Below, piece after piece: positions 17,222 to 25,521 of a stretch of 64,000 bases of DNA. Every line of letters starts with the position of its first letter. The stretch's first letter is position 1. The notes under the pieces were generated by a model, which ran no database searches, was not told where the DNA came from, and worked only from the letters and a program-made list of their open reading frames with translations. Source of the stretch: Gordonia humi (GTDB taxonomy: Bacteria; Actinomycetota; Actinomycetes; Mycobacteriales; Mycobacteriaceae); assembly GCF_014197435.1 (NCBI RefSeq), contig NZ_JACIFP010000001.1, forward strand, positions 4,588,001-4,652,000. The letters are read 5' to 3'. A program made the position numbers and the translations under genes.

Positions 17222-18427
17222 TCAGATGAGCGGAGTGATCTGATCGTCACGGCCGAGCAGCGTCTTGCCGTAGACCTCGTAGCTCACGGCGGGCATCGTC
17301 ACCGCATGGCGAGCAGCGACGTTCGAATCCCGCCAGATGCGCTGCATCGGGTTGACCTCGGCGAAGCTGCCTGCACCGTGCGCCGAGACCAAGGTGTCGA
17401 TCGCCTTGGTCACGTGCTCGATCACCCATGCGGTGTCGGCGCGTACTCGAGCGCGGACTAGCTCGTCGGGGTATACACCGGCCGCTGCAGCCGAATCGAT
17501 GTCGTCAGCCGCCCGGTAGGCGTGCAGGTGCGCCGACTCGATGTACATCGCGGCCTCGGCGATCTGGAGTTGGAAGGCCACCGAGTCCGACTGCGCCGTG
17601 TAGAAGGTGTAGGCGATCGCCTTCTTGTCAGCCTTCTCCGTGGCGATCTCCAGAGCCTTCCGCCCCATGCCGAGCTGAGGACCGGCCAGGACCAGCGAGA
17701 GCAGCGGTACGAACGCCGAGCGGTAGAGCGCCTCCTCCGAATGTTCGGTCGCGTACTCGCCCTTGATGGCGCCGGGCACGAGCATGATCCGATGTTCGGG
17801 AACGAATACGTCCTCGGCGATCAGGCAGTTCGAACCCGATGACCGCATTCCGGCGACGAACCACGTCTCCTCGAAGCCGAGTTCCAATCGCGGGAGCAGT
17901 GCCAGAGCCTGATCGATCACCTCGCCGTCGCTGTCGGTGATCGGGATCCCGAGGACCGCCCAGTCCGCGTGCCACGAGCCCGAGTTGTAGTACCACCGTC
18001 CGGAGACGCGGAAACCGCCGTCGACCTTCACCGCCTCCGACGTAGGAGCCAGGACGCCGGAGACCTTCGCATCCGGATTCTCCGCCCAGACGTCGTCCTG
18101 CGCCTTCTCCGAGAACAGACCGGTCATCCAGGCGCAGACGTTGCTCAGCGTGACGACCCAGGAAGCTCCGCCGTCTGCTTCGGCGACGGCGGCGGACACC
18201 TCGAGCATCGTCCGCATCGAGGTCTCGTAGCCGCCGTACCGACGGGGCTGAGCGATTCTGAACGCCCCGGCCTCGGTGAGCGCAGCGATCGACTCCTCCG
18301 GCACGCGACGGTCTGCTTCACCCTGGGCCGAGTTCTTCGCCAGGATGGGCTGGATCTCCCGGATCCGCTCGAGGATGTCCTCGCGAGTGGGCACATCGGC
18401 GGAGATGGATTCAGTGATGGTGGTCAT
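17222..18427 (-). CDS. Flavin-dependent monooxygenase, acyl-CoA-dehydrogenase fold (HsaA/HpaB-like)
   Basis: 401 residues of the class D two-component flavoprotein monooxygenases. These use FMNH2 or FADH2 from a separate reductase to hydroxylate phenols ortho to the hydroxyl group. Features: DGGASWVVTL and SGRWYYNSGSWHADWAV (substrate/flavin pocket) and the C-terminal YEVYGKTLLGRD tail. The cognate reductase is encoded 51 bases upstream. The ATG at 18427 is preceded by GAGGAA at good distance; the ATG 12 bases earlier would destroy that site. HsaA hydroxylates a steroid-derived phenol in M. tuberculosis; here the aromatic-acid importer and dioxygenase suggest a simple aromatic, which is inference. 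Confidence 0.85.
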   Translation of the reverse strand: MTTITESISADVPTREDILERIREIQPILAKNSAQGEADRRVPEESIAALTEAGAFRIAQPRRYGGYETSMRTMLEVSAAVAEADGGASWVVTLSNVCAWMTGLFSEKAQDDVWAENPDAKVSGVLAPTSEAVKVDGGFRVSGRWYYNSGSWHADWAVLGIPITDSDGEVIDQALALLPRLELGFEETWFVAGMRSSGSNCLIAEDVFVPEHRIMLVPGAIKGEYATEHSEEALYRSAFVPLLSLVLAGPQLGMGRKALEIATEKADKKAIAYTFYTAQSDSVAFQLQIAEAAMYIESAHLHAYRAADDIDSAAAAGVYPDELVRARVRADTAWVIEHVTKAIDTLVSAHGAGSFAEVNPMQRIWRDSNVAARHAVTMPAVSYEVYGKTLLGRDDQITPLI

Positions 18428-18478
18428 GGGGTTCCTCATTCGATTCGTTGGATTGTGACGACAGGTGTGCGCGATGTG

Positions 18479-19042
18479 TCAGTCCGAGATGCACGCGGCG
18501 ATCTGGTCGACGATCGACCGGCGCGGACGTTCGTTGAAGCGCGAGTGTGTGCCGAACACGCGATTGGCGTAGACGAGCGGCGCCTTCTCGGCGTTGCATG
18601 CCTTGGTCACCTGGCCGATCAGGAGCAGGTGGTCGCCGCCCTCGACCGCTTCACGCAGATCGCACGCGACCCAGCCCGCCGATCCCTCCACTCGCGGCAG
18701 ACCACTGTCGGTGTGCCACCGGGTAGCGGCGAACCGGTCCTCCCCTCGACTGGCGAATCGCATCGCGAGATCGTCCTGGCCGTGGTGGAGCACGTTCACG
18801 CCGAACCTGCCTGCCGCGATGATCCGACCGAGCAGCGCCGATCGGCGGTCGAAGGCCACCGTGACGAGCGGCGGATCCAGCGATAGCGATGCGAATGAGC
18901 TCGCGGTCGCTCCGTGCGGCCCGTCGGCATCCGCGGTCGTGACAATCGTCACCGGCGCGCAGACGCGCGCCATCAAGTCCCTGAAGCGCTTGGCGTCCAC
19001 GACGGCCCCGGCTTCGCTCGTGAGATCAGAAGTGCTGGTCAC
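18479..19042 (-). CDS. Flavin reductase (HpaC/HsaB-like)
   Basis: 187 residues of the flavin reductase-like FMN-binding fold: FRDLMARVCAPVTIVTT at the N-terminus, the HGATASSFASLSLDPPLV flavin-binding segment and the conserved RFGVNVL strand. It supplies reduced flavin to the monooxygenase encoded immediately downstream (51 bases). The dioxygenase gene is 30 bases upstream. Typical length for the family is 160-190. Confidence 0.92.
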   Translation of the reverse strand: MTSTSDLTSEAGAVVDAKRFRDLMARVCAPVTIVTTADADGPHGATASSFASLSLDPPLVTVAFDRRSALLGRIIAAGRFGVNVLHHGQDDLAMRFASRGEDRFAATRWHTDSGLPRVEGSAGWVACDLREAVEGGDHLLLIGQVTKACNAEKAPLVYANRVFGTHSRFNERPRRSIVDQIAACISD

Positions 19043-19072
19043 GATGGTCGACCTCCTCAGGTCACAGGTGGG

Positions 19073-19645
19073 TCAGTTCGCTCCGACGAGGACACTCATC
19101 GGATCGGGGAGGTCGGTCTGCAACGCCCACGTACGCGGTGTCAGTTCGTCGACCGAGGCACCGGCACGACGGGCGGCGAGCATGGCTTCGGGATCGAACG
19201 CCGGTCCGACGGAGTCTCCTGCGTATTCGGGTCCGTGCATGTACTCGGTGGCCTGATCCGGTTCCGCGAAGTTGTCGATCTGCATCTCGACGAAATGTCC
19301 GTCGGGATCCCGGTAGTACAGGGACGTCGTGACGCCGTGTGCGATGCACACCGCCGGCAGCACGCCCTTGTCTCGCAGGATCTCGTAGCGCTCGAGGAGC
19401 TGATCGAGGTGATCGAAGGTGTAGGCGACGTGGTGCATCGCGGCCGTCGTCGGGAGTTTGCGCTCGAGCGGTATCGGCGGGGTGAGCAGAGCGACGCGGT
19501 GGTGTTCCTCGTCGAAGGTGATGAAGCACAGCGCGTCGTCCTGGTAGACGATGTGACCGTCCAGGACGGAGCAGTACCATTCGGACATCTCCGCCGGCTG
19601 TGCCGTCTGGAATACCACGTGTGCGAATTTCGGCTTAGCGGACAT
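19073..19645 (-). CDS. VOC-family extradiol-type ring-cleavage dioxygenase
   Basis: 190 residues, one vicinal-oxygen-chelate module pair. The metal triad is consistent with H9, H71 or H72 and E120, the 2-His-1-carboxylate set of type I extradiol dioxygenases; the DPDGHFVEMQ motif around E120 is diagnostic. It is shorter than the two-domain BphC enzymes (about 290), so it belongs to the small one-domain type. First gene of the four-gene operon; ATG at 19645 with a GAGGAGAG ribosome site. The most natural role is cleavage of the catechol produced by the neighbouring two-component monooxygenase, but other VOC chemistry is possible. Confidence 0.8.
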   Translation of the reverse strand: MSAKPKFAHVVFQTAQPAEMSEWYCSVLDGHIVYQDDALCFITFDEEHHRVALLTPPIPLERKLPTTAAMHHVAYTFDHLDQLLERYEILRDKGVLPAVCIAHGVTTSLYYRDPDGHFVEMQIDNFAEPDQATEYMHGPEYAGDSVGPAFDPEAMLAARRAGASVDELTPRTWALQTDLPDPMSVLVGAN

Positions 19646-19773
19646 CTGAACTCTCCTCTGCACGGGGGAAGGGGAGGGAACACTCGGTTCCGAGATCTGC
19701 CACCGGACGAACGTTCTCCGCGTGTTGCGGAGCACTCCGTCGAATAGTGACTAGACCGATTCGTCAGGGTCTC

Positions 19774-19859
19774 TGTAACCTGACTCACTTCCCGGTGAAT
19801 CCCATGCTAGGGATCGTCGAATCAGCCGAATATCCAGTTAACGAGCACGATCATCCACT
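19774..19859 (-). promoter_or_regulatory. Conserved upstream element of the dioxygenase operon
   Basis: Three blocks (plus-strand order TGTAACCTGACTCAC at 19774, CCGAATA at 19826 and ATCCACT at 19853) recur in the same order upstream of the MFS/P450 operon at 28289, 28348 and 28367. The first block lies 129 bases upstream of the dioxygenase start, against 123 in the other operon. Probably binding sites for a shared regulator; the AraC protein encoded next to it is the obvious candidate. Confidence 0.6.
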
Positions 19860-19909
19860 AGACGAGAATCCGTGCGCCCACGATTTCGATCAGAGATCGA
19901 GATCCCCGA

Positions 19910-20929
19910 TCAGCGATGTTCACGGAGAGTCTTCGACGGTGATTCCCCGAACTTCTGCTCGTAGTACTGCGCAAATCTGCCGAGGTGGTTGAAGCCCCAG
20001 CGGAATGCGATATCGCTGACCGTCGCATCCGATTCGGAGGCGATAAGAGCGCCTCGCACGCCGTCGAGTCGCATATTGCGCACATACTGCGAAGGCGTCA
20101 TGCCGAATTGATCCATGAAGATCTTCTGCAGTTGACGCACTCCGACACCGGCGACCTCGGCGAGATCGGTCACCGTGTACTGGGACCCGGGGGCCGCCTC
20201 CAACCTGTCGAGAACCCGGCGCACCGCGGCGGGGGCACTGCCCTCATCGCGACTGTTCAGAATCACGTCGCTCATCGAGTTCTCCTGCCCCACGAGCAGA
20301 CCTGCGATCAACGCGCGTTCGAGGTGGCCGACCTGCGCGACCGTCACCGAATCCGGGCCCACTCCCCCCTCGGCGATCGTGTCGAGGAGGACCTGCAGTG
20401 TCGTCGCCCACCGGAGTCCTGCGCCCGAGGCGAGATCGAATCCGAGGTCGAATCTCACTCGATCGACGACTGGCCTGCCGATTATCCGCCCCAACTCCTG
20501 CTCCAGTGCGTTGCGGTCGATCTTAATGCTGACCTGCGTGTTATCCGCGGACCACCGCTCCAAGAATGTGCGTTCGCCGGGGGTGTAGATCGCCGCCCGG
20601 TCGGGGCCGGCGACGACGAACTGACGACCCGAACTGACGTCGAGGGCGCCCGATGTCGGCACGTCGATGTGGTATCCGTCGACGGCGCCCGGATCGATCA
20701 GCACGTCCGCCCCGAACCGGACGATGCCGACCGTCATGCACGACAGCCGTATCGCCAGCATCCGCGCACCAGTGAGCTCACGGAAGCCCCCGACGATCTC
20801 CAGCCGGGCGGGATAGAAGGATTCATTGATCGCACTCCGGTAGACGTCGAAATCATCAGTCGCGCACAATATCCCACGGCGCGACCGCGGAACGTCCTCA
20901 GTCGGCGCGACACGGGGGATCTCAACCAT
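19910..20929 (-). CDS. AraC-family transcriptional regulator
   Basis: 339 residues: an N-terminal AraC-binding-2 type sensor domain (to about 210), then two helix-turn-helix units at the C-terminus (YTVTDLAEVAGVGVRQLQKIF and the DIAFRWGFNHLGRFAQYYEQKFG motif). Regulators of this architecture typically activate aromatic-catabolism genes. GTG/ATG starts exist further upstream, but the ATG at 20929 has GAGG 6 bases before it and gives the usual family length. It sits between the dioxygenase operon and the divergent FAH/amidohydrolase pair, and is the likely island activator. Confidence 0.9.
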   Translation of the reverse strand: MVEIPRVAPTEDVPRSRRGILCATDDFDVYRSAINESFYPARLEIVGGFRELTGARMLAIRLSCMTVGIVRFGADVLIDPGAVDGYHIDVPTSGALDVSSGRQFVVAGPDRAAIYTPGERTFLERWSADNTQVSIKIDRNALEQELGRIIGRPVVDRVRFDLGFDLASGAGLRWATTLQVLLDTIAEGGVGPDSVTVAQVGHLERALIAGLLVGQENSMSDVILNSRDEGSAPAAVRRVLDRLEAAPGSQYTVTDLAEVAGVGVRQLQKIFMDQFGMTPSQYVRNMRLDGVRGALIASESDATVSDIAFRWGFNHLGRFAQYYEQKFGESPSKTLREHR

Positions 20930-21154
20930 CTCGAACCTCGATTCTGCAAACCCGCAGACCACGATACTAGCTTCGGAGTGATCCATCACACACGATGATT
21001 GTTTTCGCGTATCGGATTCCGCCGGTTCGCATATCGGATAGTCGTGCGCATCGATCACGAATACGGTCGGAGCGACCGTGGTCTGAGCGATCACGTCCAC
21101 CATCTGTCCCATGACCGCTTCATTTGGTCACCTTGTGAGGAAAACGAGGACAAA

Positions 21155-22042
21155 ATGCGTATCGCAAATGTCAATGACCGTGCCGCACTCGTCACCGGCG
21201 ATACGGGCTCCGAAGTGACCGTCGACCTGGCAGAGATCTCCGAAGGCCGATTCGGCCCCGTACTCGCCGATCTCTATTCGAATTGGGAGGAGTTCGCCGA
21301 TTGGATCCGCACAGTCGAAACCGCCGACGTCGCATCCAAGGGGGTCGCTCTCGACAGGTCCGCTCTGGGTGCGCCGTCACCTACGCCGCGTCAGGTGTTC
21401 GCCATCGGCTTGAACTACCGCGACCACGCGCTCGAGGCCGGCTTCGACATCCCCACTGCTCTCCCGCCGGTGTTCACCAAGTACGTCTCCAGCTTCTCGG
21501 GCCCGGATTCCCGGGTCACGATCCCGACCGATGGCAATGTCGATTGGGAGGCCGAGCTCGTCGTGGTCATCGGCCGCACCGCCCATCGAATCAGCGAGGC
21601 GAATGCCTGGAGCCATGTCGCGGGCCTCACCGTCGGTCAAGACGTCTCCGAGCGGATCTCCCAGCTCCGGGGCCCCGGCGCGCAGTTCGGGTTGGGCAAG
21701 TCGTTCCCCGGATTCTCCCCCCAGGGGCCGTGGCTGGTGACTCCCGACGAATTCAGCGACCCGGACGATCTGGAGGTCGGGTGCGCGGTGGACGACGTCG
21801 AAATGCAACGCAGCCGGACCGGGAACATGATCTTTCCGGTGTCACGCCTGATCGCCGATCTCTCCGCGACCGTCACCCTGTACCCCGGTGACGTCGTATT
21901 CACCGGTACGCCGGCGGGCGTCGGAGTCGCACGGGACCCGCAGCGCTTCCTGAAGCCTGGAGAACGTCTCACCACCTGGATCGACGGCATCGGCGAACTC
22001 CACCAGCAGTTCGTCGCCGAGGACGGTCGCCGGCATGGGTGA
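21155..22042 (+). CDS. Fumarylacetoacetate-hydrolase-family protein
   Basis: 295 residues. The metal-binding acidic residues are visible as E132 and E134 in DWEAELVVVIG and D163 in GQDVSER; the FTGTPAGVG motif follows near the C-terminus. Family members hydrolyse acylpyruvates, or hydrate or decarboxylate ring-cleavage products. The ATG at 21155 has a GAGGAC site; an upstream in-frame extension covers the promoter region and is not credible. It overlaps the amidohydrolase gene by 8 bases. A C-C hydrolase or hydratase acting after ring cleavage is the best guess. Confidence 0.9.
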   Translation: MRIANVNDRAALVTGDTGSEVTVDLAEISEGRFGPVLADLYSNWEEFADWIRTVETADVASKGVALDRSALGAPSPTPRQVFAIGLNYRDHALEAGFDIPTALPPVFTKYVSSFSGPDSRVTIPTDGNVDWEAELVVVIGRTAHRISEANAWSHVAGLTVGQDVSERISQLRGPGAQFGLGKSFPGFSPQGPWLVTPDEFSDPDDLEVGCAVDDVEMQRSRTGNMIFPVSRLIADLSATVTLYPGDVVFTGTPAGVGVARDPQRFLKPGERLTTWIDGIGELHQQFVAEDGRRHG

Positions 22043-23108
22043 AGCGACCCCCGCCCACATCGCACTCGTCAACGTCCGGGTGTTCGACGGACACCGACTG
22101 CTCGAGCCGGACGCCGTGGTCATCGACGGCCCGGTCATCGGAGCCGGCTCGACTGCACCGGAGATCGTCGACGCCGAGGGCGCCGCGCTGCTGCCCGGAC
22201 TGATCGACTCGCACGTGCACGTTTACGAACAAGCCGACCTCCATCGCCTCGCGGCATGGGGAGTAACAACAGGTCTCGACATGGCGTGCTGGCCCGCAGA
22301 GAGGGCCTCCGCTCTCCGAGCAGCCGTCGGAACCGCGGACTTCCGCACCGCCGGCCTCCCGGCGATCGGCGCCGCAGGTCCTCACTCCTGCATGCCCGGG
22401 ATGCCGAGCGAGGCGGTGGTCCGGACGCCAGAAGAGGCGCGTAGGCACGTCGCGGCCCGCGTCGCCGAGGGCGTCGACTACGTCAAGGGCGTCGCGGAGG
22501 CGCCCGGGGCCGGCGGACCGGACGTCGAGACGCTGCAGGCATTGGCCGCGGCGGCCCGCGACGCCGGACTGCTATCGGTCGTGCACGCAATCACCACCGG
22601 CGCATATGCGACCGCGGTCGCCTCGGGGGCAGACATCGTTACTCACACACCGATCGACGGAGCCATCGATCCATCCGATATCACCGCGCTGGCAGGTTCC
22701 AGTCGAGCCGTCGTTCCCACTATCACGATGATGGAGGGGATCCTCGCCGGGCCGAGACCGATCGACGGACTCCTTGCGAATCTGCGGGCCCTCCACACGG
22801 CAGGCGTGACGATCGTCGCCGGTACGGATGCGAATACGCAGCCGGGGCCACCGGCTCGCATCGAACACGGATCGAGCCTGCACCACGAGTTCGAACTCAT
22901 GGCAGACGCCGGGATGAGCCCTGCCGAGATCCTGCGATCTGCGACGACGGTTCCAGCCGGGGTCTTCGGTCTCACCGATCGCGGACAGATCCGTCCGGGG
23001 TCACGATCAGACCTCGTGCTCGTCGACGGTGATCCGACGACCGACATCCGAGACACTCGCAATATCCGCGCAGTGTGGTGCGCCGGCGTCCCGCAGCGCC
23101 TCTCCTGA
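22035..23108 (+). CDS. Amidohydrolase-superfamily hydrolase
   Basis: 357 residues. The TIM-barrel metal ligands are H60 and H62 (DSHVH), K151 (the expected carboxylated Lys), H184, H204 and D265 (GTDAN). The architecture is like imidazolonepropionase and Xaa-Pro dipeptidase relatives: an N-terminal beta-sandwich, the barrel, then the sandwich again. Substrates are usually amides, lactams or lactones. Coupled to the FAH gene by an 8-base overlap, so it should act on a neighbouring intermediate. It may mean that the degraded compound contains nitrogen or yields a lactone. Confidence 0.88.
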   Translation: MGEATPAHIALVNVRVFDGHRLLEPDAVVIDGPVIGAGSTAPEIVDAEGAALLPGLIDSHVHVYEQADLHRLAAWGVTTGLDMACWPAERASALRAAVGTADFRTAGLPAIGAAGPHSCMPGMPSEAVVRTPEEARRHVAARVAEGVDYVKGVAEAPGAGGPDVETLQALAAAARDAGLLSVVHAITTGAYATAVASGADIVTHTPIDGAIDPSDITALAGSSRAVVPTITMMEGILAGPRPIDGLLANLRALHTAGVTIVAGTDANTQPGPPARIEHGSSLHHEFELMADAGMSPAEILRSATTVPAGVFGLTDRGQIRPGSRSDLVLVDGDPTTDIRDTRNIRAVWCAGVPQRLS

Positions 23109-23113
23109 ACGAT

Positions 23114-23156
23114 ATGAATGCCGGGCATGTGCAGTGTGCACATGCCCGGCATTCAT
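23114..23156. terminator. Perfect 20-bp hairpin after the amidohydrolase gene
   Basis: Arms 23114-23133 and 23137-23156 are fully complementary around a 3-base loop (GTG), starting 6 bases after the stop codon. There is no long T-run. It lies between convergent genes. Confidence 0.8.
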
Positions 23157-23193
23157 CGTCGGCCGGTTCGCCGCCGCCGGCGCCAACGGAAAA

Positions 23194-23228
23194 GAAGTCG
23201 GCCGGCACCCCTGGTGCCGGCCGACTTC
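23194..23228. terminator. Perfect 16-bp hairpin before the convergent NTF2-like gene
   Basis: Arms 23194-23209 and 23213-23228, loop CCT, preceded by AAAA on the plus strand (a T-run when read from the minus strand). Likely terminator of the minus-strand P450 operon; together with the hairpin at 23114 it separates the two transcripts. Confidence 0.8.
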
Positions 23229-23256
23229 CTGTTCGTGATCGATATCATTCAGTCGC

Positions 23257-23865
23257 TCATTCGTCGGCCCCGCCCTGTGCAGCCCACCCGTAACACGCCC
23301 GATACAGTTCCTCGACCTCCGCCGGGCGGTCTTCGCCGTAGAGATCATCGGAGACCTCATAACCCGACTGCGCGAGGTAGTAACCGAGGAAACGGTACGG
23401 CGCTCGAATCGTCTGAAGGGCCTCCCGATCGATCTCCGGCACGTCACCGGGCACCGTGGGAATCAAGCTGTCTCGCTCATAGACGGGGTCGAGAGAGATG
23501 ATCTGCCACACACCCGAGGTCTGTTCGAGCCGATACAACAGCCGCGCATACGAGGTCAGATCCGCCTCGACTCCGCCGACGAGGTCCCGGAACTCGATAC
23601 CGGTCGAGATCTCGACGACGGCACGACGTCCGTAGACCGAGACCACCGGTGGCGACATCCGATGCGTCGCCTTCTGTCCTCGCCGACTCATGTCCTGCGA
23701 TGCCGCGATGAAGTCCGTACCGGATCCTCGGAACCAACTGAGCCGGATCTGCGCATCGGACCGGATGCACTCACGCATCTGGTCCCACCAGCCGCGATCA
23801 CGTGCCTGGCGTTCCTTCAGAATCACCTGCGCAATCCGCGTGACGTCATCGCTGTTTCCGTTCAT
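23257..23865 (-). CDS. SnoaL/NTF2-like protein
   Basis: 202 residues. The N-terminal RDRGWWDQMRECIRSDAQIRLSWFRG segment and the following beta-rich region are of the NTF2-like SnoaL_4 type found among small hydroxylation- or isomerisation-related proteins in aromatic and steroid catabolic clusters. It is the last gene of the MFS-P450-ferredoxin-reductase operon, 69 bases after the reductase. No catalytic residues can be assigned with confidence. Confidence 0.7.
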   Translation of the reverse strand: MNGNSDDVTRIAQVILKERQARDRGWWDQMRECIRSDAQIRLSWFRGSGTDFIAASQDMSRRGQKATHRMSPPVVSVYGRRAVVEISTGIEFRDLVGGVEADLTSYARLLYRLEQTSGVWQIISLDPVYERDSLIPTVPGDVPEIDREALQTIRAPYRFLGYYLAQSGYEVSDDLYGEDRPAEVEELYRACYGWAAQGGADE

Positions 23866-23934
23866 CGTTTCTCTCCTTCAGTCATTCCCCTGAGGCGCTC
23901 CGGCCCCAGGTGTTCGTTCATGCGGCCGTCGGGC

Positions 23935-25158
23935 TCAGACCGAGCGCGCCAGAGCGCGCAGGTCGGTGTCACCGGTCGCCTGATCGATGCTGACGGTCCC
24001 GCCGCCTGCGAGAATCCTGCGTACGGCCAGATGTGTGCTCGGGTCGTTGATCGACTCGACGGCAGCGAGTTCTCCATCGGCGAACCGGAACACCGAGTGC
24101 CGCTCCGACCCGCCGCGGACGACGGTGTGGTCGTCGTGACGGGTGTACCCGACGATCTGCAGCTTGGTGTCGTACTGATCCGTCCAGAAGTAGGGCACCG
24201 CCCGATACGGGCCGGCGTCGCTATCGCTGCAGATCCGGTCGGCGACGTAATGCGCCTGGTCGACGGCGTTCTGAACGGACTCGAGTCGAAGCTGCGCCCC
24301 GCGTCCATCGGGAAAGCTCGCACAGTCGCCCACGGCGAATACCGCGGGATCAGCGGTCCGCAGACGGTCGTCGACGACGACCCCGTCGCCCGTCGTGAGT
24401 CCCGCGTCGGCGGCCAGCGACGTGTTCGGCACGACCCCGACGCCCAGCACGACCGCGTCGGCGGGCAACCGCTCACCGCTCGACGTGACGACCTCGCTGA
24501 CCTGCCCGTCCTCTCCCACCAGTTCGACCACCGACGTGGTGCAGGAGATGCGGACTCCGTACGAGGCGTGGGTGTCCGCGAGTAGCCGAGCGGTGGTCCC
24601 CGACAGCGCTCGGGTCATGAGTGCGGGCATCGCCTCGAGCACGGTCACGGACGCCCCTCGTTTCCGGGCGGCCGCAGCCACTTCCAGGCCGATGAACCCA
24701 CCGCCGACCACCACGACTCGGCGGCCCTCGTGGAGGTGCTCACGCAGACGATCGGCATCGTCACAGGTGCGGAGCTCGACGACTCCCCTCAGATCACGCC
24801 CGGGCAGGTCGATCTGTCGAGGCGACGCCCCCGGAGCGAGGACCAGGCAATCGTAGCCGACCGCCGTACCGTCGTCGAGTGCAATGCGTCGGCCCTCCCG
24901 GTCGATCGCTTCGACGGAGACGCCGACACGTGTCGTCACCGCGTGATCGACGTAGTACTCCGGGGAACGCAGACCGAGTCGTTCGCGCGGTGTCGCCCCG
25001 GCGAGGTACGCCTTCGACAGCGGGGGACGGTGATAGGGCAGATGCGGCTCTGCTCCTATCAGGGTCACCGAACCCTCGAATCCGTTGTCCCGCAATCGCC
25101 CTGCGACGTGATGGCCTGCTGTCCCGGCGCCGACGATGACGACGGCCTGCCCGGTCAC
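23935..25158 (-). CDS. NAD(P)H-dependent ferredoxin reductase (FAD)
   Basis: 407 residues of the putidaredoxin-reductase type. FAD motif VVIVGAGTAGHHVAG near the N-terminus, NAD motif VVVVGGGFIGLEVAAAA in the middle, and the VFAVGDCASFPD FAD motif near 280. The GTG start overlaps the ferredoxin stop (GTGA). With the ferredoxin and P450 it forms a class I bacterial P450 electron chain in one operon. Confidence 0.93.
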   Translation of the reverse strand: MTGQAVVIVGAGTAGHHVAGRLRDNGFEGSVTLIGAEPHLPYHRPPLSKAYLAGATPRERLGLRSPEYYVDHAVTTRVGVSVEAIDREGRRIALDDGTAVGYDCLVLAPGASPRQIDLPGRDLRGVVELRTCDDADRLREHLHEGRRVVVVGGGFIGLEVAAAARKRGASVTVLEAMPALMTRALSGTTARLLADTHASYGVRISCTTSVVELVGEDGQVSEVVTSSGERLPADAVVLGVGVVPNTSLAADAGLTTGDGVVVDDRLRTADPAVFAVGDCASFPDGRGAQLRLESVQNAVDQAHYVADRICSDSDAGPYRAVPYFWTDQYDTKLQIVGYTRHDDHTVVRGGSERHSVFRFADGELAAVESINDPSTHLAVRRILAGGGTVSIDQATGDTDLRALARSV

Positions 25159-25478
25159 AGCTGACTCCGTGGAGTCTCGACGATCAGTCCGTCGAGCTCG
25201 TCGGACATCGTTATCTGGCACGACAGCCTGCTGTTCGGCTGTGCGGGCTCGGCCGTCGACTCGAGCATCTCCTCCTCGATCTCGTTCCGCTCGCCGGTCC
25301 GACCGATCCAGTCGTCGTGAACGTAGACGTGGCACGTCGCGCACATCATCGACCCACCGCATTCAGCCACGATCCCGCTGACGCCGCCGAGCATCGCGGC
25401 CTGCATCACGCTTTCGCCTGATACCGCGTCGACGATGAGGTCGCCGTTGTTCCTGTCCGTGAACGTTATCTTCGGCAT
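25155..25478 (-). CDS. [2Fe-2S] ferredoxin
   Basis: 107 residues of the putidaredoxin/adrenodoxin type. Cluster ligands C40, C46, C49 (C-x5-C-x2-C) and C87. Genes for its reductase (overlapping) and P450 (43 bases upstream) flank it, so it is the dedicated electron carrier. Longer starts overlap the spacer and have no ribosome site. Confidence 0.95.
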   Translation of the reverse strand: MPKITFTDRNNGDLIVDAVSGESVMQAAMLGGVSGIVAECGGSMMCATCHVYVHDDWIGRTGERNEIEEEMLESTAEPAQPNSRLSCQITMSDELDGLIVETPRSQL

Positions 25479-25521
25479 TGTTGTCCTAACTTCGTTCTCT
25501 ATTCGAATGCGTGCCGAGCGA

